NCBI GenBank assembly: GCA_022842445.1 | Contig: JALHPO010000003.1 | Coordinates: forward strand, 271,203-335,202 | DNA length: 64,000 nt | Direction of reading: 5' to 3' | Origin: Nitrospira sp. | GTDB lineage: Bacteria; Nitrospirota; Nitrospiria; Nitrospirales; Nitrospiraceae | In this document: piece after piece, positions 54,528 to 62,258 of the stretch | Numbering within the stretch: the stretch's first letter is position 1 | How the letters are laid out: every line of letters begins with the position of its first letter | Position numbers and translations under genes: made by a program | Notes under the pieces: generated by a model | Databases searched by the model: none | Told to the model about the DNA's origin: nothing | The model's input: only the letters and a program-made list of their open reading frames with translations

Positions 54528-55019
54528 TTATTTGTTATCAGGTATGTGCTGATACTTGGGAGGAGGCGGCAAGGCTCCCTGCCCTGGTGTCGCTGTACTG
54601 CCGCAATCGGGCGGACAGGTTTTGTACCCTTGAGCCGGGTCGGGCAGGTTCTGCTCCATTTTCCCCAACTGACATTGTGAGAATCGCCCGCCATCCTTGT
54701 TGCCGCAACGCGCAGGGACCGAAGACCCGCCGATTTCATTGTAGCCTTCAGGACAGGAGCCGCACACGCCCAGCATGTTCGCCCCCAGCGGCACACATTG
54801 CACCAGAGTCGGATCGCCCTCTTTGCAAATTTCCGGCGATTGCGTGACCCCGGTGGTGGCATATCCCTCCGGACAAGATCCGCAGGTCATTCTTATGCTC
54901 TTGGGTTCCGCCGCTCCTTCGGCAAACCCCGTGCCCGGGAAGGCTCCGAAAATCAGAGACACTCCCATGCAGGTCATGGCCGCAAACCTACTGATCGCGC
55001 CCGCTTTGTCTATGCGCAT
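54528..55019 (-). CDS. Cysteine-rich secreted protein inserted between ruvA and ruvB
   Basis: Product not recognised. The 163-residue protein has a signal peptide ([18 protein letters not shown]) and a duplicated motif [17 protein letters not shown] and [17 protein letters not shown], with further paired cysteines ([18 protein letters not shown]) and a proline-rich tail. It is probably disulfide-bonded in the periplasm. It starts three bases before the ruvA stop region and ends 17 bases before ruvB, so it sits in the ruv operon though unrelated to recombination. Confidence 0.7.
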   Translation of the reverse strand: MRIDKAGAISRFAAMTCMGVSLIFGAFPGTGFAEGAAEPKSIRMTCGSCPEGYATTGVTQSPEICKEGDPTLVQCVPLGANMLGVCGSCPEGYNEIGGSSVPARCGNKDGGRFSQCQLGKMEQNLPDPAQGYKTCPPDCGSTATPGQGALPPPPKYQHIPDNK

Positions 55020-55021
55020 GT

Positions 55022-55630
55022 TTACCCCCTTGCAAGCTCCTTGAGCCCTTCGCGAATCAGATTCTTCAGGACAACGGGACCTGTGTCTCCCTTCGTGACT
55101 CGCCGCAAGGCTTCTTTGGCATCTTGCGGTCGATACCCCAAATTCACCAATGCGGACAGCGCATCTTCAAAAGGACCATCGAGTCCGGCCCCTTCAGATG
55201 CAGAGACCTGAACAGTGGCCGGTTGAATCTTGCCTACCTTGTCCTTGAGTTCTAGCGCGATACGGCTTGCGGACTTTTTCCCGATACCTGGCACCGTCGA
55301 GAGCTTGTCAATGTCTTCGGCTTGAACCGCACGAACCAGTTCCGTGACCGGCAAGCTGGACAGAGCACTGAGCGCCAGCTTCGGACCAATGCCGGACACG
55401 GTCGTCAGCAACAGAAAGAGCTCTTTTTCACTGTGTGACAGAAATCCGAACAGCTGGATGGCATCTTCCCGAAGATGCGTATGGATATTCAGTGCGGTGA
55501 CTTCGTCAAGATTCGGAAGAGCGTAATAGGTGCTCAGAGGGATATGAACTTCGTACCCGACCCCCTGCACATCAAGCGTGAGGTGGGTCGGCGCTTTGAA
55601 TGCCAACCGCCCCGTGAGAAAGGCGATCAT
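55022..55630 (-). CDS. ruvA: Holliday junction DNA helicase subunit RuvA
   Basis: Binds Holliday junctions as a tetramer and recruits RuvB. N-terminal OB fold (MIAFLTGRLAFKAPTHLTLD, GYEVHIPLSTYYAL), tandem helix-hairpin-helix motifs (TVSGIGPKLALSALS, TVPGIGKKSASRIALELKDK), and a C-terminal domain (DALSALVNLGYRPQDAKEAL) that touches RuvB. 202 residues, normal. It lies between yebC and the cysteine-rich gene. Confidence 0.96.
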   Translation of the reverse strand: MIAFLTGRLAFKAPTHLTLDVQGVGYEVHIPLSTYYALPNLDEVTALNIHTHLREDAIQLFGFLSHSEKELFLLLTTVSGIGPKLALSALSSLPVTELVRAVQAEDIDKLSTVPGIGKKSASRIALELKDKVGKIQPATVQVSASEGAGLDGPFEDALSALVNLGYRPQDAKEALRRVTKGDTGPVVLKNLIREGLKELARG

Positions 55631-55678
55631 CTCGTCTCGTCACTCTGGTGGGAATGCGGAACCCGATCGGCGGCCCTG

Positions 55679-56434
55679 TCACCCTGCTGCGACAGCAACC
55701 TTCTCCATCACTTCGTCCGGGATATCAAAATTGGCATGGACTTTCTGAACGTCGTCATGCTCATCCATGATTTCCATCAATTTGAGCATCTGTTCAGCGG
55801 GCTTCTCTTCCAGGCGCACGGTATTCTGCGGAATATACGTGATTTCAGCAAGCACTGTTTCGATCTTCGCGTCTACAAGCGCTTTTTTTACGGCTTCAAA
55901 ATCGTGAGGGCTGGTGATGACCTCAAAGCTTTTGGTGCCGACTTTGACATCTTCTGCGCCGGCATCGAGCGCCAGGGAGAGGAGCGTGTCCTCGTCGACC
56001 TTGCCCTTCTCAATCGCGATCAGCCCCTTCTTGTGAAACTGCCAGGCTACGGCGCCGGCTTCGGCCATATTCGCGTGATTCTTGGTGAGCAGGCTGCGTA
56101 TCTCGGCGACTGTTCGATTCCGGTTGTCGCTCGTGATTTCGAGCAGCAGCGCCGTCCCTCCGGGCCCATACCCTTCCAGAGAAAATTCTTCGTACGTGAC
56201 ACCCGGGAGTTCCCCGGTCCCCCGCTGAATAGCTTTCTTCAGGGTATCGCCGGGCATATTCGCTTCCTTGGCCTTGGCAATGGCCAGCCGAAGACGTGGA
56301 TTCCCGTCCGGATCGCCGCCTGAACGGGCCGCGATCGTGACCTCGCGAATGATTCTCGTGAAGACCTTTCCGCGCTTGGCGTCCTGGGCCCCCTTGTGCC
56401 GCTTGATAGTCGCCCAATGGCTATGCCCGCCCAT
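55679..56434 (-). CDS. yebC: YebC/PmpR-family transcription and translation regulator
   Basis: MGGHSHWATIKRHKGAQDAK, GDPDGNPRLRLAIAKAKEAN and YEGYGPGGTALLLEITSDNR-like segments identify the YebC family, 251 residues. Members regulate transcription or relieve ribosome stalling, depending on the subgroup. Here yebC heads the ruv region. The usual intervening ruvC is absent; 48 bases separate yebC from ruvA. Confidence 0.95.
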   Translation of the reverse strand: MGGHSHWATIKRHKGAQDAKRGKVFTRIIREVTIAARSGGDPDGNPRLRLAIAKAKEANMPGDTLKKAIQRGTGELPGVTYEEFSLEGYGPGGTALLLEITSDNRNRTVAEIRSLLTKNHANMAEAGAVAWQFHKKGLIAIEKGKVDEDTLLSLALDAGAEDVKVGTKSFEVITSPHDFEAVKKALVDAKIETVLAEITYIPQNTVRLEEKPAEQMLKLMEIMDEHDDVQKVHANFDIPDEVMEKVAVAAG

Positions 56435-56566
56435 GGATCCCTCCTCAGTGCCGGCCTGTCTATTCCGCCAACTTAAGGATAACGACGAATCGGATTCACC
56501 TCTGGGTGTAGACCTAGCACAGGCCTCAGAAAGGTGTCAATTACGCAAGATCCTGACAGCGCCCGC

Positions 56567-56671
56567 CTATTCAAAACACACCAGAAGCTGTTGCGCAGAT
56601 ACATCCAATGGAGCGGCGAACGACCCAATGGCCAGAACAAGGAGAACGAACGCGTACCACCACCGTTTCAT
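56567..56671 (-). CDS. Very small secreted or membrane peptide (34 aa)
   Basis: Too short for the track. The frame from ATG 56671 reads MKRWWYAFVLLVLAIGSFAA then a short hydrophilic end. It looks like a signal peptide or single membrane helix. No ribosome binding site of note was seen; confidence is low. Confidence 0.3.
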   Translation of the reverse strand: MKRWWYAFVLLVLAIGSFAAPLDVSAQQLLVCFE

Positions 56672-56704
56672 ACAAGAATCATCCATAGATAACCCAGACA
56701 ATGG

Positions 56705-56736
56705 AAAGGCCCATCCGGATCGCCGGATAGGCCTTT
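56705..56736 (-). terminator. Hairpin terminator after the PCP_red gene
   Basis: AAAGGCC pairs with GGCCTTT, with an inner ATCCGG/CCGGAT extension and a small loop. It lies 26 bases after the stop of the minus-strand gene at 56762. The following T-run is short. Confidence 0.6.
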
Positions 56737-56761
56737 GAATAATCTGCTATGAACCAGTTCC

Positions 56762-57493
56762 TCACATGAACTTCAGAAACTTGTCTTTGGCTTCATCCAT
56801 CACCTGAGCGGTGATCGTCGACACCCCTCGCTCCTTGGCCATCCGTTCGACCTCTTTCCGGGCCATGGGGCGGATGAAATCCGGAATATTTTCCAGACGC
56901 TGTTCAGCTTCGCGCGACCAGGCCATGCCGTTCGCCGTGTCATTTTTTGAGTCATCCATCACTTGCAGGGTAATGGTCTTGAAGCCCTGTTTGCGGGCAT
57001 AGGTTTCTACGCTGCCCTGCACCATCGGCTTCACAAACGCAGGCAGGCGGTCGAGTTTTTCCTGAGCGTCCGGCGTCCAGGTGAAATCGGACGGGGAAGA
57101 CCCGCCGTCGGCCGGTTTGCCTGAGCTCGTGAGGCCCATCTCGGCCACCATAGCGGAGAACGGACAGCCGCTCGCTTTTTCAGGCGCCTTGGCGGGCGCT
57201 GTAGAGGAAGCAGCCACAGCCGGCGTCGATGCCACCGGTTGAGTTGCAGGGGACGCAGTTTGACCATTTCCGGCGAGTGTGCGCAATCCCTCCATCGACG
57301 CGTCCGGCGCGGACTTCGGGCTCAGCTTCAACCCTAAGGCATTCATCATACTGGTCTCGCCCGTATTGGTGACCATCGAAAACTTCGCATTGCAGGACGG
57401 ACAGCCGAAGAAGACACCGAGGGAGCCCTCAGCGGGTTTTTCGACCTTCTCGAGGCTCATGTAGGTTTCGCAGTTGAGACAGACAAATTTCAT
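56762..57493 (-). CDS. Zinc-ribbon protein with two PCP_red-type domains
   Basis: An N-terminal zinc ribbon (CLNCETYMSLE, CPSCNAKF) is followed by an alanine/proline-rich linker, a GCPF segment, and two PCP_red-type repeats: WTPDAQEKLDRLPAFVKPMV and WSREAEQRLENIPDFIRPMA, each with a helix like ARKQGFKTITLQVMDD. About 243 residues from the ATG at 57493 with AGAGGAG upstream. Together with the four-domain protein at 42413 it shows this domain used repeatedly. Function unknown. Confidence 0.75.
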   Translation of the reverse strand: MKFVCLNCETYMSLEKVEKPAEGSLGVFFGCPSCNAKFSMVTNTGETSMMNALGLKLSPKSAPDASMEGLRTLAGNGQTASPATQPVASTPAVAASSTAPAKAPEKASGCPFSAMVAEMGLTSSGKPADGGSSPSDFTWTPDAQEKLDRLPAFVKPMVQGSVETYARKQGFKTITLQVMDDSKNDTANGMAWSREAEQRLENIPDFIRPMARKEVERMAKERGVSTITAQVMDEAKDKFLKFM

Positions 57494-57660
57494 GTTCACT
57501 CCTCTCGCAACAGCCTGAAGACGGCTGTCGGATCCTCATTGCAGAACCATTAAGAGGCTACGGTATCACGCGCATTTCAAATGAGTCAAACCGCCGGTGA
57601 GCGCCGCCCTCCGACTCACGCAGAACACGACCGACGCTCCAAATCGAACGAGAATACCGG

Positions 57661-59505
57661 CTAAATGGAATACTGGAATGTCGGCTTGGACCCGATGGCC
57701 TCGGCTAGTACGCCGCGACGTTTCAGTTCGTCCATAACCCGCTTGACCGCCAGATCGACATCCATTGGGCCGCTCAACACCACATCAGTGTTGGGAGGAA
57801 GCTCCTCGTCTGTCTTGCACATATGGACGGCAATGACCGGCGCGGGATGGACCAGCGTCCGAATCGGCTGCACGGCATCCCGATAGGCCAGTCCGAACGG
57901 ATTCGTGGTGGAGACGACGATCAGCCCCGTATCGATCAGCACCCGCGCGACTTCGCCATACCGGCGGGCCATCTCCGCGGTCTGGCCCCGTTCTTCCTCG
58001 CTCAAATCGGCATCGAGGCCGCGGCGCAGGTTTTCGCCGTCCAAGAGGTAGGCATGGCGCCCATCCGCCACGAGACGTCCTTCCAGCTTTCTCGCCAAGA
58101 ATGATTTTCCGGTATGCCGCCCCCCGGTAAACAGTACCACTGCCGCCCGATGGCCATACTGTTTGGCGCGATCTTCGATGCCGACCTCGCCTTTCACCCA
58201 GGCGAAGTCCCGGCGCCGCGCTTCTTCCCGCAAGAATTCCTGCTCGTCGCGCACCAGTTCCGTAATGATGCCGCCCCCGGCGATATCGTACTCGTCGACG
58301 AGGACAAACCGGCCGGTGGCTTCAAACGACGAGGAGAGGTCGAACGCCAGCGGCATCTTCGTGCGCACGGTCAATTCTGCCACTTGATTCTTGCCGACCG
58401 TATTACTGCCCTGCTGTTGGGCCAAATCCATCGTGTCGATGATGCGATGGATGGCCGCGACTTCGCAGTCCACCTCTTTGGTCGCCACGCGAAGCAGGTA
58501 CTTGCGCCCCTTTTCAAGAGCCCTCTTCCCCAGCCAAAACACATTCGCGCGAAACGCCGTCGACACCGACGGCAGTTGCTCCTGGTGCGACGCGATTTCG
58601 CCGCGCTCCACGAAAATCTGCTCGTCCAACGTGATGCCGATCGACTGACCCGCCTCGCCCATCATGGGCTGCGGCTCGATATTGAAGGCTTCGACAGACT
58701 TGACGTTGGCCCGCTTGTTCGACGGCGAAAAGACGAGATGGTCCCCGACCTTCACGCGGCCCGCCGTAATGCGGCCGGTGATGATGCGGCGCGCGTCGAA
58801 CTTGTACACGTCCTGCACCGGCAGCCTGAGCGGCTGCTCCGACCGGGCCGCTTCTTTCTTAAACAGGCTCAACGTATCCAACACCGTCGGTCCGGTGTAC
58901 CAGGACATGGCCTCGCTGCGATTGGCGATATTGTCCCCGAGCTTGGCGCTGACAGGAATAAAGTGCGTCGGGGCGGCCTTGAACTGCCCCAGGAATTCCC
59001 GATACTCCTTCTCGATCCCGTTGAACACATCCTGCCGATAGCCGATTAAATCCATCTTATTGACGACAACGGCGAACTGCCGGACGCCCAGCAAGGACAG
59101 CAGGTAGCCGTGTTTCTTCGACTGTTCTTTCACGCCTTCCAACGCATCGATCAGCAAAATCGCCGCCTCGGCGCGCGCGGCGCCGGAGATCATATTTTTG
59201 AGAAATTCTTTGTGGCCCGGCGCATCGATGATGATGAATTGGCGTCCTTTCCAGATGAAGAACGTGCGAGCCGTATCGATCGTGATGCCCTGCTCCTGCT
59301 CTTCCAGAAACGCATCGAACAGAAACGCATACTCAAATTCTTTTCCCTGCTGCCGACAAATCGCCTGCACCTTTTCGAGCTTGCCGTCCGGCAACGAGCC
59401 GGTATCGGCATAAAGCCGCCCCAGCAACGTAGACTTGCCGTGATCCACATGGCCCACGATCACGATGTTCAGACTCTCAGAAGGTTTGCTGACCACCATA
59501 TTCAT
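57661..59505 (-). CDS. cysNC: Bifunctional sulfate adenylyltransferase large subunit/APS kinase-like (CysNC)
   Basis: The N-terminal GTPase is Cys[35 protein letters not shown] and NKMDL; with CysD it makes adenosine 5'-phosphosulfate. The C-terminal third (from about residue 445) is CysC-like, but the nucleotide loop reads [16 protein letters not shown] and the usual 'SxxSPFR' region is STTNPFG. Kinase activity is therefore uncertain. The last gene of the operon, after cysD, 614 residues. Confidence 0.93.
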   Translation of the reverse strand: MNMVVSKPSESLNIVIVGHVDHGKSTLLGRLYADTGSLPDGKLEKVQAICRQQGKEFEYAFLFDAFLEEQEQGITIDTARTFFIWKGRQFIIIDAPGHKEFLKNMISGAARAEAAILLIDALEGVKEQSKKHGYLLSLLGVRQFAVVVNKMDLIGYRQDVFNGIEKEYREFLGQFKAAPTHFIPVSAKLGDNIANRSEAMSWYTGPTVLDTLSLFKKEAARSEQPLRLPVQDVYKFDARRIITGRITAGRVKVGDHLVFSPSNKRANVKSVEAFNIEPQPMMGEAGQSIGITLDEQIFVERGEIASHQEQLPSVSTAFRANVFWLGKRALEKGRKYLLRVATKEVDCEVAAIHRIIDTMDLAQQQGSNTVGKNQVAELTVRTKMPLAFDLSSSFEATGRFVLVDEYDIAGGGIITELVRDEQEFLREEARRRDFAWVKGEVGIEDRAKQYGHRAAVVLFTGGRHTGKSFLARKLEGRLVADGRHAYLLDGENLRRGLDADLSEEERGQTAEMARRYGEVARVLIDTGLIVVSTTNPFGLAYRDAVQPIRTLVHPAPVIAVHMCKTDEELPPNTDVVLSGPMDVDLAVKRVMDELKRRGVLAEAIGSKPTFQYSI

Positions 59506-59604
59506 TGCTTCACTCCTCAGAATGCTCGAACGGGCTGACCAGCAAAACCGCAGGTGTGACTTGCGCGACTCGCCCCTCGCGCTTATCCCGCCGGTCTCGC
59601 AGTT

Positions 59605-60402
59605 TCACATGTACCCGTCTTTCCGCAACATCTCCATGCCGCGGCCTTCATCTTGCGCGCGGCCCGACCGCTCCGCCACCGTCGTGTGGCGAAGCTCTTC
59701 GATAATGTCGTCCACAGATTTCGCCGTCGACTTGATCGGCGTCGTACAGGGGGCACAGCCCAGGCTTCGATAGCGGGTGCCGTCGCCCTTGTCGAGATAG
59801 AGATCGATGAACGGAATGTTTTCGAGCTTGATGTATTCCCAAATATTGATTTCAGTCCAATCCAGCAGCGGATGGATACGGATGTGCGTGCCCGGAGGGA
59901 ACGTCGTCTTATACTGATCCCAGAGTTCCGGCGGCTGATCACGAAAATCCCAATCCCCATGCTTGTCACGGGGAGAGAAATAGCGTTCTTTCGCCCTCGT
60001 CCCTTCTTCGTCCGCCCGCACCCCCAGAATGACGCCCGTGTACCCTTTATGTTCCAACAATTGTTTCAGCCCATTTGTCTTCAGCGCGGTACAGCACACG
60101 ACGCGGCCCAGGGTGTGATTCATGCCGGCGGCCAGCGCCTCTTTGTTTTGACCGACGACCAAATCCAGCCCCCATTCACGAGCCAGCCTGTCGCGGTACT
60201 CGATCATGGCCGGAATCTTGTAGCTCGTATCGACGTGGAGCAACGGGAACGGCACGTGGCCGAAGAACGCCTTCCGGGCCAGCCATAACAGCACGGTGGA
60301 ATCTTTGCCCATCGACCAGAGCATGCCGAGATGGTCGAAATGCTTGTAGGCCTCCCTCAAGATATAGACACTTTGATCTTCGAGTTGCCGGAGATGTTTC
60401 AT
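59605..60402 (-). CDS. cysD: Sulfate adenylyltransferase small subunit CysD
   Basis: PP-loop ATP pyrophosphatase: [80 protein letters not shown]. With CysN it adenylates sulfate. 265 residues, somewhat shorter than the 300-residue type. The ATG is followed by [11 protein letters not shown]. It lies between the TrpD-like gene and cysNC. Confidence 0.95.
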   Translation of the reverse strand: MKHLRQLEDQSVYILREAYKHFDHLGMLWSMGKDSTVLLWLARKAFFGHVPFPLLHVDTSYKIPAMIEYRDRLAREWGLDLVVGQNKEALAAGMNHTLGRVVCCTALKTNGLKQLLEHKGYTGVILGVRADEEGTRAKERYFSPRDKHGDWDFRDQPPELWDQYKTTFPPGTHIRIHPLLDWTEINIWEYIKLENIPFIDLYLDKGDGTRYRSLGCAPCTTPIKSTAKSVDDIIEELRHTTVAERSGRAQDEGRGMEMLRKDGYM

Positions 60403-60459
60403 GATTGCACTCTTTGGTTTTCGGTGTTCAGTTCACAGATTCGACTCATCACTCATTGC

Positions 60460-61509
60460 TTATACCTTGGCCGCAGCTACCGGTTCCTGCACCAGCTCAT
60501 CCAGCTTACGCGCCGCCGCACCCTCTTCGATCGCCAACCGCGCCGTGAGATAGCCGGCGGCAAGCGAGTCGCTTTTCCCCGCCGCATAGAGCACCATCGC
60601 AGCATTCATGAGCACCCAATCTCTTGGCCCGCCCTGCGTCTTATTCTGAAGAATCCTCCGGAGCAGGTCCGCTTCCTTATCCCGCTGTGCCGGAGGAAAC
60701 CCCGCCATCTCTCGCGTCGAGCCTGACGGCACGCCAAAATCCTTCGGGGCCACGCCCAGCGGCGCGATACGCTCATTCCGTAATTCGAGCACTCGCGTGA
60801 CCGCCGAAAGAGACAATTCGGGATCACCCTCGACGCCACGAATCACCAGCCCGCGCGGACAACCGAGCATGCGCAAGGCTTCGACCGTTTTCTCAAAGTG
60901 CGGCGGATGCGACAATCCGACCACCTGAGAGGCGGCTCGAGCCGGATTCAGCAGCCTCGCAATCGGATGAAACACATTTCTGACTCCAAGCTCCTGACGC
61001 ATTTCCAAAAATCGATAGACCGGGGGGTGGTAGAGGCCGATATCCAAATAGGCAAAGCCCTTTCTATTCAGTTCCTCGGTCGCCATCCTGGGCTCAAAGT
61101 CGATGGGAATGCCCAGCGCCTTGAGTACCCCGGCGCTGCCGGGCCGTCCAGGCACACCGTCATATCCATGCATCAGCACCGTGGCCCCGGCCGACGCCGC
61201 AACGATCGACGCGGCGATCAACGCATGGAACGTATCCTGTTTGCCGGCATAACTGGGGATATCGACCAAGGCGGCATCCCGCGACACAGCAAGCGGCGGC
61301 ACATATTGCCGGGCGGCAGCGGCCATGGCGGCCAATTCCGTAACCGACTCCGACTTGAACCGCATGGCGATCAAGAACGCCCCCACCTGCGCCGGGGTCG
61401 CGGCCCCTTCGATCAACGCCTTGATGGCCTGCTTGGACTCTTCCCACGTCAAATCCTTGGATACTTTGGGGCCCTTCGCAATTTTGGCAATGATGTCTTG
61501 AATGGGCAT
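60460..61509 (-). CDS. TrpD-like (TrpD2/YbiB-type) phosphoribosyltransferase-family protein
   Basis: An anthranilate phosphoribosyltransferase fold protein of 349 residues. An N-terminal helical domain (LTWEESKQAIKALIEGAATP) and a nucleoside-phosphorylase-like domain with VLMHGYDGVPGRPGSAGVLK and YHPPVYRFLEMRQELGVRNV are visible. The key GTGGD motif of genuine TrpD is not seen (IPSYAGKQDTFHALI instead), so tryptophan synthesis is unlikely. It starts at ATG 61509, two bases from the cysH stop. Its place in a sulfate assimilation operon suggests a role there; unproven. Confidence 0.8.
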   Translation of the reverse strand: MPIQDIIAKIAKGPKVSKDLTWEESKQAIKALIEGAATPAQVGAFLIAMRFKSESVTELAAMAAAARQYVPPLAVSRDAALVDIPSYAGKQDTFHALIAASIVAASAGATVLMHGYDGVPGRPGSAGVLKALGIPIDFEPRMATEELNRKGFAYLDIGLYHPPVYRFLEMRQELGVRNVFHPIARLLNPARAASQVVGLSHPPHFEKTVEALRMLGCPRGLVIRGVEGDPELSLSAVTRVLELRNERIAPLGVAPKDFGVPSGSTREMAGFPPAQRDKEADLLRRILQNKTQGGPRDWVLMNAAMVLYAAGKSDSLAAGYLTARLAIEEGAAARKLDELVQEPVAAAKV

Positions 61510-61511
61510 TG

Positions 61512-62246
61512 TTACGCCTTGTGCAACCCGCACTCCGTCTTGGTGAAGTTTTTCCAGCGGCCAGCTCGTGGATCGTCGCCGTCTGCAACCGGTGCAGTGC
61601 AATGGGTACAACCGATACTGGGATAATTCCGATCGTGCAGCGGATTATAGGGAACTTCATAGACCTTGATGTAGGTCCAGACATCAGTCCACGTCCAGCG
61701 CGCCAGGGGATTCACTTTCACAAGACCAAACTTGCCGTCCCACTCAATCAACCCGGCGTCGGCCCTGGAGGGGGCTTGGTCGCGCCGGATGCCGGTGATC
61801 CAGGCTTCGTACCCTTGTAACACACGGGTCAACGGCTCGACCTTCCGTAATTGGCAGCAGCGGTCGGGCTCTTTCGTCCACAAGGCATCGCCGTATTGGG
61901 CCGCCTGACGTTCCGGCGTGAGCAGTGAGGTGACTTGTATCACCTGTGTCGGCTTCAAGTGATAGCGCTCGATGATGCGGTCTCTTGTCGCATACGTCTC
62001 CGCAAACAAAAAGTCCGTATCCAGGTAGAACAGGGGTACGGACGGGTCCAGGCGATGAATCATATCGACCAAGACGACATCTTCCGCACCGAAGCTGCAT
62101 GCAAGGATAAGCCTGCCCGCATAGCGCGGGAGCACAGCCGCCAACACATCCTGGGGCTGCTGTGATTCGAGTGAATCACTCCATCCCTTGAGATCGGCCT
62201 TGCGGTCGGCCATCGACCCGGCTCCGTCGTGTGACACCATCATCAC
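61512..62246 (-). CDS. cysH: Adenylylsulfate (APS) reductase, assimilatory
   Basis: CysH-family protein with the iron-sulfur cysteine pairs CCQLRK and GCTHCT, which mark the APS-reducing type rather than the PAPS-only type. Other motifs: ILACSFGAEDVVLVDMIHR, DTDFLFAET, ITGIRRDQAPSRA, and the C-terminal TECGLHK with the catalytic cysteine. It reduces activated sulfate to sulfite. The start could be ATG 62246 or the ATG at MADRK. It follows the sulfite reductase gene by 12 bases. Confidence 0.94.
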   Translation of the reverse strand: MMMVSHDGAGSMADRKADLKGWSDSLESQQPQDVLAAVLPRYAGRLILACSFGAEDVVLVDMIHRLDPSVPLFYLDTDFLFAETYATRDRIIERYHLKPTQVIQVTSLLTPERQAAQYGDALWTKEPDRCCQLRKVEPLTRVLQGYEAWITGIRRDQAPSRADAGLIEWDGKFGLVKVNPLARWTWTDVWTYIKVYEVPYNPLHDRNYPSIGCTHCTAPVADGDDPRAGRWKNFTKTECGLHKA

Positions 62247-62258
62247 CCTGACTTCCTC

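Noticed and set aside
54512-54862. N-terminal extension of RuvB by 117 codons in the ORF track
   Set aside because: The extension overlaps the cysteine-rich gene and has no similarity to RuvB; the normal length is reached from 54511.
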